A stretch of 64,000 nt of DNA from Autumnicola sp041679265 (GCF_041679265.1 NZ_JBGFSM010000011.1:62001-126000), one strand, 5' to 3'; shown: positions 1 through 9,966, counted from the first letter of the stretch. The notes: generated by a model not told the origin, from the sequence alone. Program-made: numbers and translations.

Positions 1-1163
1 TTGTTTAGGATTTCAATAGTTTCCTCCACAGTTGTAGGTTCCACAATAACTTTCTGGAACCTTCTTTCCAGAGCTCCGTCTTTTTCTATGTATTGCCTAT
101 ATTCATCTAGGGTAGTGGCGCCAATACATTGAATTTCCCCTCTGGCAAGAGCGGGTTTAAACATATTACTGGCATCCAGGCTACCTGTGGCGCCACCGGC
201 ACCTACAATAGTATGTATTTCATCAATAAAAAGAATAATGTCATCATTCTTTTCAAGCTCGTTCATCACCGCCTTCATCCGCTCTTCAAACTGGCCCCTG
301 TATTTGGTTCCTGCAACAAGACTTGCCAGGTCCAGGGTCACCACACGTTTATCAAACAAGATGCGGGAGACTTTCCTTTTTACAATTCTTAAGGCCAAAC
401 CTTCAGCAATGGCAGATTTTCCAACACCTGGTTCTCCAATAAGAAGCGGGTTGTTCTTCTTGCGCCTGCTTAAGATCTGGGAAACACGCTCAATTTCTTT
501 TTCTCTTCCCACTACAGGATCTAGCTTATCTGCTTCTGCCATTGCAGTAAGGTCCCTGCCAAAGTTATCAAGAACAGGTGTTTTAGATTTTTTAGATGTT
601 TTGCCGGGGCCGCTGCCTCCACCGCCGCTAAACGGATTGTCTTTGGTAGCATCATCAGTATCCCCTTCATCAGAAAATGATTCGGCAGCAGGACTGTCTG
701 AAAAATCATTTTCATCATTGGCTATCATGTATTTAAACTGATCCTTAACGCCGTCATAATCAATTTTGAGCTTATTCAGCAATTTAGTGGTAGGATCATT
801 CTCGTTTCTTAAAATGCACAGCAACAGGTGGGCGGTATTAATAGAAGTGCTCTGGAAAAGCTTAGCTTCTAAAAAAGTAGTTTTAAGTGCACGCTCTGCC
901 TGCCTTGTAAGGTGCAGATTCTTTTTTTCATTAGAAACCGATGCAGAGCCAGGAGTGGCCGGGCTTAAAATCTCCACCTTCCTTCTAAGGTGGCTCAGAT
1001 CAATTTCCATTGCGTTTAATATATTTATAGCTTTGCCATCGCCATCCCTCAACAGTCCAAGCATAAGATGCTCTGTCCCGATGAAATCATGGCCCAGCCT
1101 TAATGCTTCTTCCTTGCTATAAGAAATTACATCTTTTACTCTAGGTGAAAAATTATCATCCAT
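1..1163 (-). CDS. clpC: ClpC-type AAA+ chaperone of the Clp protease, N-terminal part (C-terminus off window)
   Basis: ATP-dependent unfoldase that feeds substrates to ClpP in the cytoplasm. The frame runs from an ATG at 1163 to the window edge, giving about 387 residues. It starts MDDNFSPRVKDVIS and carries two Clp-N repeats (GHDFIGTEHLMLGLL, then NTAHLLLCILRNE). A Gly-rich linker follows, then the first AAA domain with Walker A GEPGVGKSAIAEG, Walker B ILFIDEIHTIVG and the stretch GALERRFQ. The second AAA domain lies outside the window. Long Clp-N repeats with a middle-domain-type layout favour ClpC over ClpB or ClpA. It is divergent from gyrA across 246 bp. Confidence 0.95.
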   Translation of the reverse strand, partial: MDDNFSPRVKDVISYSKEEALRLGHDFIGTEHLMLGLLRDGDGKAINILNAMEIDLSHLRRKVEILSPATPGSASVSNEKKNLHLTRQAERALKTTFLEAKLFQSTSINTAHLLLCILRNENDPTTKLLNKLKIDYDGVKDQFKYMIANDENDFSDSPAAESFSDEGDTDDATKDNPFSGGGGSGPGKTSKKSKTPVLDNFGRDLTAMAEADKLDPVVGREKEIERVSQILSRRKKNNPLLIGEPGVGKSAIAEGLALRIVKRKVSRILFDKRVVTLDLASLVAGTKYRGQFEERMKAVMNELEKNDDIILFIDEIHTIVGAGGATGSLDASNMFKPALARGEIQCIGATTLDEYRQYIEKDGALERRFQKVIVEPTTVEETIEILN

Positions 1164-1409
1164 GTTATTTTCCTTTCTCTCATTAATTAACTAATCTATG
1201 AAGTTCAAAAACTGTACCTAAGATCAGTCGTAAGCTAATTGACGAAATTACTTTCAATAATCAAAACTCAAAGTAGTGAACTTATCAACGAATGTGCACT
1301 AAAAATTTGTTAATAAAAAAACACCAAAGCATGTGCCAGAGCGGCATAAAACAAGGTAAAATTCGTAAATTGGCACGTTAGATTTTAGAACTAAATTAAA
1401 TTTTTTAAT

Positions 1410-3941
1410 ATGGCTGAAGGAGAAGAATTAATTCCTATCAACATTGAAGATGAAATGAAATCGGCTTACATTGATTATTCAATGTCGGTCATTGTGTCAC
1501 GTGCGCTTCCCGATGTACGTGACGGGTTAAAACCTGTACATCGAAGGGTCTTATTCGGGATGTACGAACTTGGAGTGCTCTCCAACAGAGCCTATAAAAA
1601 ATCTGCAAGAATAGTAGGAGAAGTGCTGGGTAAATATCACCCTCACGGAGACTCCTCTGTTTATGATACCATGGTACGGATGGCACAAGAATGGAGTATG
1701 CGCTACATGCTTGTGGACGGCCAGGGTAACTTTGGATCGGTAGACGGAGATAGTCCTGCAGCCATGCGTTACACAGAAGCCCGTATGCGTAAAATAAGCG
1801 AAGACATGCTGGCCGATATTGATAAGGAAACTGTAGATACCCAGCTTAACTTTGATGATTCCCTTAACGAACCTGTAGTACTGCCCACCCGTATCCCAAA
1901 CCTACTGGTAAACGGAGCAAGTGGTATTGCAGTGGGAATGGCTACCAACATGGCTCCGCATAACCTCGCAGAAGTAATAGATGGCACCGTTGCATATATT
2001 GACAATCATGACATAGAGATTGATGAATTAATAGAGCACATTAAAGCTCCAGATTTTCCTACAGGTGGTATTATTTATGGTTATGATGGAGTAAGGGAGG
2101 CTTTTAAAACCGGCAGAGGGCGCATAGTGATGCGCGCCAAATCTACGCTGGAAGAAGTAAACGGCCGTGAGAGCATTGTGGTTACCGAGATACCTTACCA
2201 GGTGAATAAGGCGGATATGATCAAGAAAACGGCCGATCTTATTAATGAGAAGAAAATTGACGGCATCAGCCTGATCCGGGATGAGTCAGACAGAAATGGG
2301 ATGCGTATTGTGTACCAGTTAAAAAGGGATGCAATTCCAAATATTGTTCTAAACACCTTGTTTAAGCATACCGCTCTGCAATCTTCCTTTAGTGTAAATA
2401 ATATTGCGCTGGTAAATGGAAGACCGGAAATGCTTAATTTAAAGGATATTATTTATCATTTCGTTGAGCATCGTCACGAAGTGGTGGTTCGAAGAACCCA
2501 ATACGAGCTTAAAAAAGCTGAAGACAGAGCACATATCCTGGAAGGTTTAATTATCGCTTCAGATAATATAGATGAAGTTATCGCGCTTATCAGAGCTTCC
2601 AGCAATGCTGAAGAAGCCAGAGAAAAGCTTATGGAGCGATTTGAACTTACCGAAATTCAGGCCCGCGCTATTGTGGAAATGCGATTAAGACAACTTACCG
2701 GTCTTGAGCAGGATAAATTGCGCGCTGAGTATGAAGAAATTTTAAAGACCATAGAAGACCTTAAAGATATCCTTGCCAGAAAAGAGAGAAGAATGCAGGT
2801 AATTAAAGATGAACTTCTGGAAGTAAAAGAAAAATATGGCGATGAAAGACGTTCTACTATAGAGTATGCTGGAGGAGATTTGAGTATTGAAGATATGATA
2901 CCTGATGAGCAGGTAATAATTACTATTTCTCATGCCGGGTATATTAAAAGGACTTCGCTTACTGAATATAAAACTCAAAACAGGGGAGGAGTGGGACAAA
3001 AAGGCTCCACAACAAGAAATGAAGATTTCCTTGAATATCTGTTTGCAGGTACCAATCATCAGTACATGTTATTCTTTACTCAAAAAGGTAAATGCTTCTG
3101 GATGAGGGTTTATGAAATCCCTGAAGGCAGCAAGGCCTCAAAAGGAAGGGCTATTCAAAACCTTATTAATATAGAACCAGATGATAAGGTAAAAGCCTTC
3201 ATTTGTACCCAGGACCTCAAAGATGAGGAATATGTCAACAGTCATTATGTAATAATGGCTACTAAAAAAGGCCAGGTGAAAAAAACTTCACTGGAACAAT
3301 ACTCCCGCCCAAGGGTTAATGGAATTAATGCCATTACTATTAAGGACGACGATGAATTACTGGAAGCTAAACTTACCAATGGTGAGAGCCAGGTAATGCT
3401 TGCAGTAAAAAGCGGAAAAGCCATTCGTTTTGAAGAAGGAAAAACCAGGCCAATGGGAAGAAATGCTTCCGGGGTACGAGGGATTACTTTGGCAGATGAT
3501 AAGGATGAGGTTGTAGGGATGATTTCGGTTAATGACATGGAATCCAATATACTTGTGGTTTCAGAAAATGGATACGGAAAACGCTCCAGCCTTGAAGATT
3601 ATCGTATTACTAACAGGGGCGGGAAAGGCGTAAAGACCATTTCTGTAACTGATAAAACAGGAGGGCTTGTTGCAATTAAAAATGTTTCTGATAAGGATGA
3701 TCTTATGATCATTAATAAATCTGGTATTGCGATAAGAATGGGAGTGTCAGATCTTCGGGTAATGGGCCGTGCCACGCAGGGAGTTAGGCTTATTAATTTA
3801 AAAGGAAAAGATTCTATTGCGGCTGTGGCAAAAGTACTTCATGATGAGGACGATGTAGAGGCTATGGACGATGCGGAAACCCCCGATCCCACCAATCTTA
3901 ATAGCAATGGCACAACTATTGCGGACGATAGTGAAGAATAA
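1410..3941 (+). CDS. gyrA: DNA gyrase subunit A
   Basis: Cleaves and rejoins DNA in the A2B2 gyrase that introduces negative supercoils. At 843 residues it has normal full length. The active-site tyrosine lies in MRYTEARM (Tyr121). The quinolone-resistance region reads HPHGDSSVYDT with Ser82 and Asp86, the positions equivalent to E. coli Ser83 and Asp87, so these two sites carry the usual sensitive residues. The C-terminal beta-pinwheel starts around residue 500 and has a GyrA-box-like TQNRGGVGQKG. The tail is acidic (DDEDDVEAMDDAE), as in many Bacteroidota. The TPR gene follows after 23 bp and may be cotranscribed. Confidence 0.98.
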   Translation: MAEGEELIPINIEDEMKSAYIDYSMSVIVSRALPDVRDGLKPVHRRVLFGMYELGVLSNRAYKKSARIVGEVLGKYHPHGDSSVYDTMVRMAQEWSMRYMLVDGQGNFGSVDGDSPAAMRYTEARMRKISEDMLADIDKETVDTQLNFDDSLNEPVVLPTRIPNLLVNGASGIAVGMATNMAPHNLAEVIDGTVAYIDNHDIEIDELIEHIKAPDFPTGGIIYGYDGVREAFKTGRGRIVMRAKSTLEEVNGRESIVVTEIPYQVNKADMIKKTADLINEKKIDGISLIRDESDRNGMRIVYQLKRDAIPNIVLNTLFKHTALQSSFSVNNIALVNGRPEMLNLKDIIYHFVEHRHEVVVRRTQYELKKAEDRAHILEGLIIASDNIDEVIALIRASSNAEEAREKLMERFELTEIQARAIVEMRLRQLTGLEQDKLRAEYEEILKTIEDLKDILARKERRMQVIKDELLEVKEKYGDERRSTIEYAGGDLSIEDMIPDEQVIITISHAGYIKRTSLTEYKTQNRGGVGQKGSTTRNEDFLEYLFAGTNHQYMLFFTQKGKCFWMRVYEIPEGSKASKGRAIQNLINIEPDDKVKAFICTQDLKDEEYVNSHYVIMATKKGQVKKTSLEQYSRPRVNGINAITIKDDDELLEAKLTNGESQVMLAVKSGKAIRFEEGKTRPMGRNASGVRGITLADDKDEVVGMISVNDMESNILVVSENGYGKRSSLEDYRITNRGGKGVKTISVTDKTGGLVAIKNVSDKDDLMIINKSGIAIRMGVSDLRVMGRATQGVRLINLKGKDSIAAVAKVLHDEDDVEAMDDAETPDPTNLNSNGTTIADDSEE

Positions 3942-3964
3942 TTAAATAATTAAACCAAAATCAA

Positions 3965-5218
3965 ATGAAAACTAATATTTTGACGCTGGCGTTGTCTGTA
4001 TTAACCTTTACGGCGTTCGCACAAAAGAATGAAATTAAGGATGCCGAAGATGCCATTGAAGATGGTAATTATGCTCAGGCCAAGACACAATTAACCAAGG
4101 CTGAACAGATGTTGTCTGACGCCAATGACAAATGGACAGAAAGATTCTACCTGTATAAAGGACAGGCTTATCTTGGGTCTGGAGAAAATGTTTCTCTTGA
4201 AGATCTTAAAACTGCTGCAGCCGCTTATCAAAAAGCTGCCGATATGGGAGCAGAAGGGGCTGAAGATGGACTTGTTGCTGTTAGAAACAGTTTAGTACAA
4301 GGCGCAATTGCCGATCAAAACGCGCAGGAATTTGAAAATGCCGCAGATAAATTATACACCAGTTATGAGTTAAGTGGAAAGACCGATACCATTCACCTTT
4401 ATTATGCAGCGAATAATGCCGTCCAGGCCGGAGATTATGATAAAGGTCTTGAATACCTGAATACCCTTAACGAAATTGGTTATGATGGTTCCGGTACAGA
4501 ATATTATGCTGTAAATACTGAAAGTGGTGAAGAAGAACTAATGGGAAGCAAAGAACAGCAGGATTTAATGGTTAAAACCAACCAATACAAGGATCCTTCT
4601 GAAAGAAAGATTCCTTCTAAAAAAGGTGATATCACCAGCCTTATCGCAAGGATTTATGTAAGCCAGGAAAAATATGAGGAGGCTGAAGAAGCAATGGAAG
4701 CAGCTATTAATGCAAATCCCGATGATTTGGAATTAAAACAGGTACAGGCTAATATGTACTATAACATGGGGGATAAAGAAAAGTATAATGAAATCATGGA
4801 GCAGGTGGTAGAACAGGCTCCAGATAATGCAGCCCTTTATTATAACCTTGGAGTGAACAGCGCAGATCTTGGTAATAAAGATAAAGCAATGCAGTATTAT
4901 CAAAAAGCTATTGAACTGGATCCTTCTATGACTGATGCCAAATTAAATATGGTGGCACTAATTCTAGGGAAGGAAAGAGAGATTATTGATGAAATGAATA
5001 ATCTGGGGATGAGCAAAGAAGATAATAAACGATATGATGAATTGCAGAAGGAAAGAAATGAAATCTATAAAGAAGCCATTCCTTACCTTGAGGAGGTTAT
5101 TGAAAATAAACCTTCTAATGTAGAAGCTATTCGCACTGCTAAAAATATTTATACCCAGTTAGGGAATGAAGAAAAGGTGGCAGAGATGGATGCCATGTTG
5201 CAAAATCAACAACAATAG
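3965..5218 (+). CDS. Secreted tetratricopeptide repeat protein
   Basis: 417 residues starting with a signal peptide (MKTNILTLALSVLTFTAFA, cleavage before QKNE), so it is exported to the periplasm or outer membrane. TPR units are clear at about residues 220-330, for example SLIARIYVSQEKYEEAEEAME, split by one GDKEKYNEIMEQ unit and ALYYNLGVNSADLGNKDKA. The N-terminal half is also helical with TPR-like spacing. TPR proteins serve as interaction scaffolds; no partner can be named here. It follows gyrA by 23 bp and ends at a strong hairpin terminator. Such gyrA-TPR pairs are common in flavobacteria as far as I recall. Confidence 0.85.
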   Translation: MKTNILTLALSVLTFTAFAQKNEIKDAEDAIEDGNYAQAKTQLTKAEQMLSDANDKWTERFYLYKGQAYLGSGENVSLEDLKTAAAAYQKAADMGAEGAEDGLVAVRNSLVQGAIADQNAQEFENAADKLYTSYELSGKTDTIHLYYAANNAVQAGDYDKGLEYLNTLNEIGYDGSGTEYYAVNTESGEEELMGSKEQQDLMVKTNQYKDPSERKIPSKKGDITSLIARIYVSQEKYEEAEEAMEAAINANPDDLELKQVQANMYYNMGDKEKYNEIMEQVVEQAPDNAALYYNLGVNSADLGNKDKAMQYYQKAIELDPSMTDAKLNMVALILGKEREIIDEMNNLGMSKEDNKRYDELQKERNEIYKEAIPYLEEVIENKPSNVEAIRTAKNIYTQLGNEEKVAEMDAMLQNQQQ

Positions 5219-5240
5219 GATACATTTCATTTTGTGTATA

Positions 5241-5275
5241 AAAAAAGCCGCTGAAAATTTTCAGCGGCTTTTTTT
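5241..5275. terminator. Bidirectional intrinsic terminator
   Basis: Perfect arms AAGCCGCTGAAAA and TTTTCAGCGGCTT with A-tract before and T-tract after. It ends the gyrA/TPR transcript and also the convergent NlpC/P60-like gene, whose stop codon lies in the T-tract. Confidence 0.9.
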
Positions 5276-6023
5276 ATACAACTTTTTTAATCACCCTTAG
5301 CTGGTGTGTATGCCTTTTTTGGTCTACATTAAAAATGCCTGAATGATCTATGCGGTCAATTCTTACCTGCCCGTCTACATGAATAATATAATTGTCCTGC
5401 ATCATAATGCCAACGTGCTCAATAATTCCTTCACTGTTATCAAAAAAAGCGAGATCACCCGGTTCACTTTCTTCTATAAAACTTAAAGCCAACCCCTGGG
5501 TGGCCTGTTCTGCCGGAGTTCTTTTGAGTCTATACCCGTTAAGCTTGTAAACCATTTGCGTAAGTCCGGCAGCATCTATTCCTAAAGGAGATCTGCCCCG
5601 CCAGCAGTATGGGCTATTTAGGTATAAAAGCGCACTATTTACCAGTGCCTCTTTTTCTTTCTTACCTACGGTAATTTCTCCTTCAAATTCATGCTGAAAT
5701 AATTCCAGAGAATTTAATGCAGCTCCCAGAGGGACGGCAATTAATTGCTTCCTGGCATCGGTGATATAATTAAAAAGATCAGCCGAAAGGTGTATTTCCC
5801 CTTCTTCAAGCCCATTAAATTGAGCTTCATCAATTTTAAGATACTGCTTATTATATATCCAAGCTTCAAGGTTATCAAAAGCAACACGTATCCGGCTCCA
5901 CTTTCCTCTTTCTTCCAAAACTTTAAAATGTTCACCGTATAATAACTGAGATACCATTTCACTTTGGTCTGAAGCCGAAAAGCGAATGGGGACGATGCTT
6001 AAATGGCAAATTCCGTATTGCAT
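5274..6023 (-). CDS. NlpC/P60 (C40) family protein with SH3-like domain, catalytic cysteine replaced
   Basis: 249 residues. Residues 1-75 form a bacterial SH3-like domain (VSQLLYGEHFKVLEERGKW) and residues 130-249 an NlpC/P60 papain-like fold. Family members cleave peptidoglycan stem peptides. The motif normally reads GxDCSG with the nucleophilic Cys; here it reads GIDAAGLTQM, encoded GAT GCT GCC, so the Cys is Ala. The histidine region (EHVGIMM) and the later HVDG polar site are kept. No signal peptide is visible. A Cys two residues before the tryptophan (YCWRG) is not at the catalytic position. The protein may be a non-catalytic cell-wall binder, or it may act by another route. It converges on the TPR gene. 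Confidence 0.85.
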   Translation of the reverse strand: MQYGICHLSIVPIRFSASDQSEMVSQLLYGEHFKVLEERGKWSRIRVAFDNLEAWIYNKQYLKIDEAQFNGLEEGEIHLSADLFNYITDARKQLIAVPLGAALNSLELFQHEFEGEITVGKKEKEALVNSALLYLNSPYCWRGRSPLGIDAAGLTQMVYKLNGYRLKRTPAEQATQGLALSFIEESEPGDLAFFDNSEGIIEHVGIMMQDNYIIHVDGQVRIDRIDHSGIFNVDQKRHTHQLRVIKKVV

Positions 6024-6046
6024 TCAGAAATGATTATCATATAAAT

Positions 6047-7228
6047 TTAAGAATTTCGCTCTATTATCATTGCTGAAGCTCCGCCGCCGCCATTGCAGAT
6101 TGCAGCAGCTCCCAATTTGGCGTTGTTCTGCTCCAGTACATTAAGCAGGGTGATCACAATGCGCACCCCGCTGCAGCCAAGTGGATGTCCCAGGGAGACC
6201 GAGCCACCGTTAACATTGGTGTTTTTATCGCTTAGCCCCAGAATTTTCATATTAGCCAGTCCCACCACAGAAAAAGCTTCATTAAATTCAAAAAAATCCA
6301 CATCATCCTGGCTTATATTAGCTTTCGCCAATGCCTTTGGCAATGCCTTGGCAGGAGAAGTAGTAAACCATTTTGGTTCCTGGGCGGCATCTGCAAAACT
6401 TTTAATGGTCGCCAAAACGTTGAGTCCTAATTCTTCAGCTTTTTCACGGCTCATCAAAACCATTGCGCCGGCCCCATCATTAATGGTAGAAGCATTCGCC
6501 GCGGTCACTGTTCCGTCTTTGCTAAAGGCAGGGCGAAGAGAGGCAATTTTCTCCATTCTTACATTTTTATACTCTTCATCTTCCTTTACAATAACCGGAT
6601 CGCCTTTTCGCTGCGGAACTTCCACGGGGACAACTTCATTATCAAATTTCCCCTCTTTCCAGGCTTTGGCAGACCTTTCATAAGATTGCATGGCAAAAGC
6701 ATCCTGGTCTTCCCTGGAAAAATTATATTCCTTAGCACATAAATCTGCACAAACTCCCATAGCATTATGATCGTAAGCATCTACCAGCCCATCTTTTTGC
6801 ATGCCATCTTCCATTGCAGCAGGACCAAATTTTTGTCCTTTCCGAAGATAAAGGTAATGTGGAATTAAACTCATATTTTCCATTCCGCCGGCTACCACTA
6901 TAGAAGTATCTCCCAACATAATAGATTGGGCCGCGTGCATTAATGCCTTCATGCCGCTGGCACAAACTTTATTTACTGTGGTACAGGGAACAGTGGCGGG
7001 AATGCCTGCACCTAAAGCTGCCTGTCTTGCAGGAGCCTGCCCTACGCCTGCCTGTACTACATTACCCATAATAACTTCTTCTACAAGTTCAGGCTTCAGT
7101 TTGATTTTTTCTAAAGCCCCTTTAATAGCAATAGCACCAAGTTTTGTTGCAGGAACACTAGAAAGGCTGCCTAAAAAACTTCCTATTGGAGTGCGGGCAG
7201 CACTAACTATAACCACTTCTTTATTCAT
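6047..7228 (-). CDS. Acetyl-CoA C-acyltransferase (thiolase)
   Basis: Condenses two acetyl-CoA or cleaves 3-ketoacyl-CoA. 393 residues from the ATG at 7228. The frame is open upstream to 7348, but MNKEVVIVSAARTPIG matches the family N-terminus. Catalytic Cys89 lies in NKVCASGMKA, the histidine in GGSVSLGHPLG, the NEAF motif in FFEFNEAFSV and the second cysteine in AICNGGGGASA. All catalytic residues are present. It is divergent from the PgpH gene. Sequence alone does not separate biosynthetic (AtoB/PhaA) from degradative (FadA) use, although the length and the lack of a neighbouring fadB favour the acetoacetyl-CoA type. Confidence 0.93.
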   Translation of the reverse strand: MNKEVVIVSAARTPIGSFLGSLSSVPATKLGAIAIKGALEKIKLKPELVEEVIMGNVVQAGVGQAPARQAALGAGIPATVPCTTVNKVCASGMKALMHAAQSIMLGDTSIVVAGGMENMSLIPHYLYLRKGQKFGPAAMEDGMQKDGLVDAYDHNAMGVCADLCAKEYNFSREDQDAFAMQSYERSAKAWKEGKFDNEVVPVEVPQRKGDPVIVKEDEEYKNVRMEKIASLRPAFSKDGTVTAANASTINDGAGAMVLMSREKAEELGLNVLATIKSFADAAQEPKWFTTSPAKALPKALAKANISQDDVDFFEFNEAFSVVGLANMKILGLSDKNTNVNGGSVSLGHPLGCSGVRIVITLLNVLEQNNAKLGAAAICNGGGGASAMIIERNS

Positions 7229-7314
7229 AATTTCTTTATTATTTTCTTCCTTCCGCGAAGTTAAGGATTTTATAAGGAACATAGCAATAGAGTATAATTC
7301 AGGGTGATTTTTAT

Positions 7315-7322
7315 TACATTTG
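7315..7322 (+). promoter_or_regulatory. Candidate -7 element for the HD phosphohydrolase gene
   Basis: TACATTTG matches the Bacteroidota -7 consensus TAnnTTTG and lies 19 bp before the ATG. No TTTG at -33 is seen, so support is partial. Confidence 0.4.
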
Positions 7323-7340
7323 ATCATTAGCTGAATATAC

Positions 7341-9389
7341 ATGAGCAATTTCGTAAATAACCTTTATAAAAACCAGGCGCTCTTTTATAAGGTTTTTTTA
7401 TTCATATTATCTGCGGTACTAATCGTTTACCTGCTTCCTAAGGGAGGGAAATTTAAATATGATATCCCCAAAAATAAACCCTGGCAGTATGAAAATTTAT
7501 ATGCCCCTTTTGATTTTGCCATTCTAAAGACCGATGAAGAAATTCAGGAGGAAAGACAGGCGATAAAAAACAGCCTTATTCCATACTATGAATATAATGA
7601 GGATGTTGTAGAACGGGTAAAGGCAGATGCTTTGCATGAAGTGCAAAGGACTTTTAGCGACAGTATTCTGGATCTCGCGGAACGACCCCTGAATAATTTT
7701 GTAGAAAAAACCGTAGATAAAATTTATAAAAACGGATTGCTGCAGGAAAGCAACAGGATGGGACCAGAACAGCTGGTTTATTTGCGGAAAGGAAATGAAG
7801 CCTACGAAGTTACCTACAAGAAAATCCTGAAACAGGGTGATATTCGTAATTTTCTGAGCAATGAAATAGATGAAGCCAATATTGGTTTTTTCAAGAACGA
7901 ATTGCTGGAGGTTTTTTTTAATTCGGTAGAACCCAATGTGGTTTATAATAATGACCTTACCCAAAAGGAACTGGAAAGCAGATTGAACAATATTTCCTAT
8001 ACTCGCGGCATTATTGAGCAGGGAAGCCGGGTAATTGCCAAGGGAGAGGTGGTGGATAATACCAAGTACAACATCCTGCGGTCCCTTAAGCAGGAGTATG
8101 AGTCCCAGGTATGGAGCCAGGCCAATCATAACTGGATCCTTGTGGGCTACAGTACGCTGGTAGCTTTGGCTTTGCTAATGCTGCTGTTGTTTATTAGAAA
8201 ATATCGCTGGGAGATTTATGAAAATAATGTAAAGGTCACTTTTATTTTTTTCAACATCATCTTTATGGTAATGCTTACCACTCTGGTGGTAAAATTCAAT
8301 ATTGATTATGTCTACGTGGTGCCACTGTGTATTTTGCCACTAACGCTAAAAGCCTTTTTTGACGCCCGTTTAGGACTTTTTACCCATGTGCTAACAGTAT
8401 TGTTGCTGGGTTTTATAGTACCCAACAGTTATGAGTACATGTTTTTACAAATCATTGCGGGTATTGTGACTATACTTACGGTTTCTGAACTTTATAAACG
8501 AGCCAATCTTTTTATTTCTGTAGGGCAGATTACCCTGGTGTACATTATTTCTTATTTTGCCTTTACCATTATCCAGGAGGGAAATATTGCTGATGTAAAA
8601 GGGGAGGTGTTTCTTACCTTTTTACTGGGAGGGCTGGCCACGCTTTTTGTACAACCCCTTATTTATATTTATGAAAAAATCTTTGGAATGGTTTCAGATA
8701 TGTCCCTGCTGGAACTTTCTGACACCAATTCCAGGTTGCTTAAGGAATTGGCTGAAAAAGCGCCGGGTACCTTTCACCATTCCCTAAATGTGGCTAACCT
8801 TGCAGAAGCTGCCGCTAATGAGATAAGCGCCAATGCAATGATGGTAAGGGTAGGGGCACTTTACCACGATATCGGAAAAATGCAGAACCCTACTTATTTT
8901 ACTGAAAATCAAACCACTTCTGTAAATTCGCATGATGAATTATCTCCCCGTGAAAGTGCAGAGATTATTATTGAACATGTCATCCGTGGAATTGAGATTG
9001 CTAAAAAAAATAATCTTCCAGACCGGGTGATCGATTTTATACGTACCCATCATGGCACCAGCACGGTGTATTATTTTCTTATGAAAGAGAAGGAAAATAG
9101 CAGTGGCGAAGTGGACCCCGATGATTTTCGCTACCCGGGGCCAATTCCGTTTAGTAAAGAAACGGCTATTTTAATGATGTGTGACAGTGTGGAAGCGGCC
9201 AGTAAAAGCCTTAAAGAACCTACCTCTACTCTTATAGATGAGTTTGTGGAGAAAGTTATTAATAAGCAAATGAAAGAAGGACAATTTTTAAATTCCAATA
9301 TTACCTTTAAGGAAATCCAACTCGTAAAAAAAATTCTCAAGCGTAAGCTAAAAAATATATATCATTTACGAGTTGAATACCCTGAATAA
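7341..9389 (+). CDS. PgpH/YqfF-type 7TM HD-domain phosphohydrolase
   Basis: Membrane phosphodiesterase of the 7TMR-HDED family; characterised members (Listeria PgpH) hydrolyse c-di-AMP. 682 residues: one TM helix at about 14-34, an extracytoplasmic HDED domain at about 60-255, a block of seven hydrophobic helices at about 268-460, and a cytoplasmic HD domain. Metal ligands are visible as TFHHSLNVANLA (about 475), LYHDIGKMQNP (about 507) and IRTHHGTS (about 569). It is divergent from the thiolase gene and meets the GreA/B-like gene tail to tail with only 2 bp between stop codons and no hairpin. Substrate is inferred from the family. Confidence 0.92.
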   Translation: MSNFVNNLYKNQALFYKVFLFILSAVLIVYLLPKGGKFKYDIPKNKPWQYENLYAPFDFAILKTDEEIQEERQAIKNSLIPYYEYNEDVVERVKADALHEVQRTFSDSILDLAERPLNNFVEKTVDKIYKNGLLQESNRMGPEQLVYLRKGNEAYEVTYKKILKQGDIRNFLSNEIDEANIGFFKNELLEVFFNSVEPNVVYNNDLTQKELESRLNNISYTRGIIEQGSRVIAKGEVVDNTKYNILRSLKQEYESQVWSQANHNWILVGYSTLVALALLMLLLFIRKYRWEIYENNVKVTFIFFNIIFMVMLTTLVVKFNIDYVYVVPLCILPLTLKAFFDARLGLFTHVLTVLLLGFIVPNSYEYMFLQIIAGIVTILTVSELYKRANLFISVGQITLVYIISYFAFTIIQEGNIADVKGEVFLTFLLGGLATLFVQPLIYIYEKIFGMVSDMSLLELSDTNSRLLKELAEKAPGTFHHSLNVANLAEAAANEISANAMMVRVGALYHDIGKMQNPTYFTENQTTSVNSHDELSPRESAEIIIEHVIRGIEIAKKNNLPDRVIDFIRTHHGTSTVYYFLMKEKENSSGEVDPDDFRYPGPIPFSKETAILMMCDSVEAASKSLKEPTSTLIDEFVEKVINKQMKEGQFLNSNITFKEIQLVKKILKRKLKNIYHLRVEYPE

Positions 9390-9391
9390 TT

Positions 9392-9841
9392 TTAGTGCAG
9401 CGCTACTATTTTAAATTCTTGTCCGTTAAAGGTATAACTATCTCCGGCTTTTTTGCCTTCCAGTCCTTCATATACCGGGGCATCGGTAGAAATAGCATAC
9501 ACTACGGTACCATCTTCCATTTGCAATTCGCCTAAAGGTACAGACACGTAATATAGATTTTGCTTTGTTTCCACCACACTGCCAAAATCCACAATTTTAC
9601 TGTAATGCTCCAAATCCAGGCGGCTTAAGGTTTCTTTCATTTCCCTTGCATTGTTGAGATGGTCTGCATTTTTTTCAAAATCGCCTAGCAGCTTTCCGCG
9701 GTTATCTTCATCATAATCTGTCTTTACATCATTAGCATCCATAGACTCCTTTATCATGTCCATCTCTTCCTGATATTTCTCAATTTTCTCATTTACCACT
9801 TCTAAGGCCTTATAATAGATTTCTTTTTTATTGACTTTCAT
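9392..9841 (-). CDS. GreA/GreB-family transcript-cleavage factor-like protein
   Basis: 149 residues. The N-terminal part (about 1-75) is a charged coiled coil (KALEVVNEKIEKYQEEMDMI) and the C-terminal part an FKBP-like GreA/GreB domain (IVDFGSVVETKQNLYYVSVP, then AISTDAPVYEGLEGKKAGDS). Gre factors rescue backtracked RNA polymerase through acidic residues at the coiled-coil tip. The tip here is acidic (DANDVKTDYDEDN), which fits, but the coil is not a canonical GreA N-terminus. A second Gre-like gene lies at 54583. The role could equally be that of an Rnk-like polymerase-binding protein. Confidence 0.8.
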   Translation of the reverse strand: MKVNKKEIYYKALEVVNEKIEKYQEEMDMIKESMDANDVKTDYDEDNRGKLLGDFEKNADHLNNAREMKETLSRLDLEHYSKIVDFGSVVETKQNLYYVSVPLGELQMEDGTVVYAISTDAPVYEGLEGKKAGDSYTFNGQEFKIVALH

Positions 9842-9966
9842 AGTTATTTTTATTGATTTTCTTAAAATTAGGTATCATACTATACCTGAAAGAATATTTA
9901 GCAAAAGTTTAATAAGCAGTTTTATTTACTTTTATTTTTATAAGCCTATGTCCTTATTCAGCATTA

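Noticed and set aside
187..741. 184-codon plus-strand ORF antisense to clpC
   Set aside because: It mirrors the ClpC reading frame, which has intact AAA motifs; low-complexity Ser/Pro/Leu product is a typical shadow.
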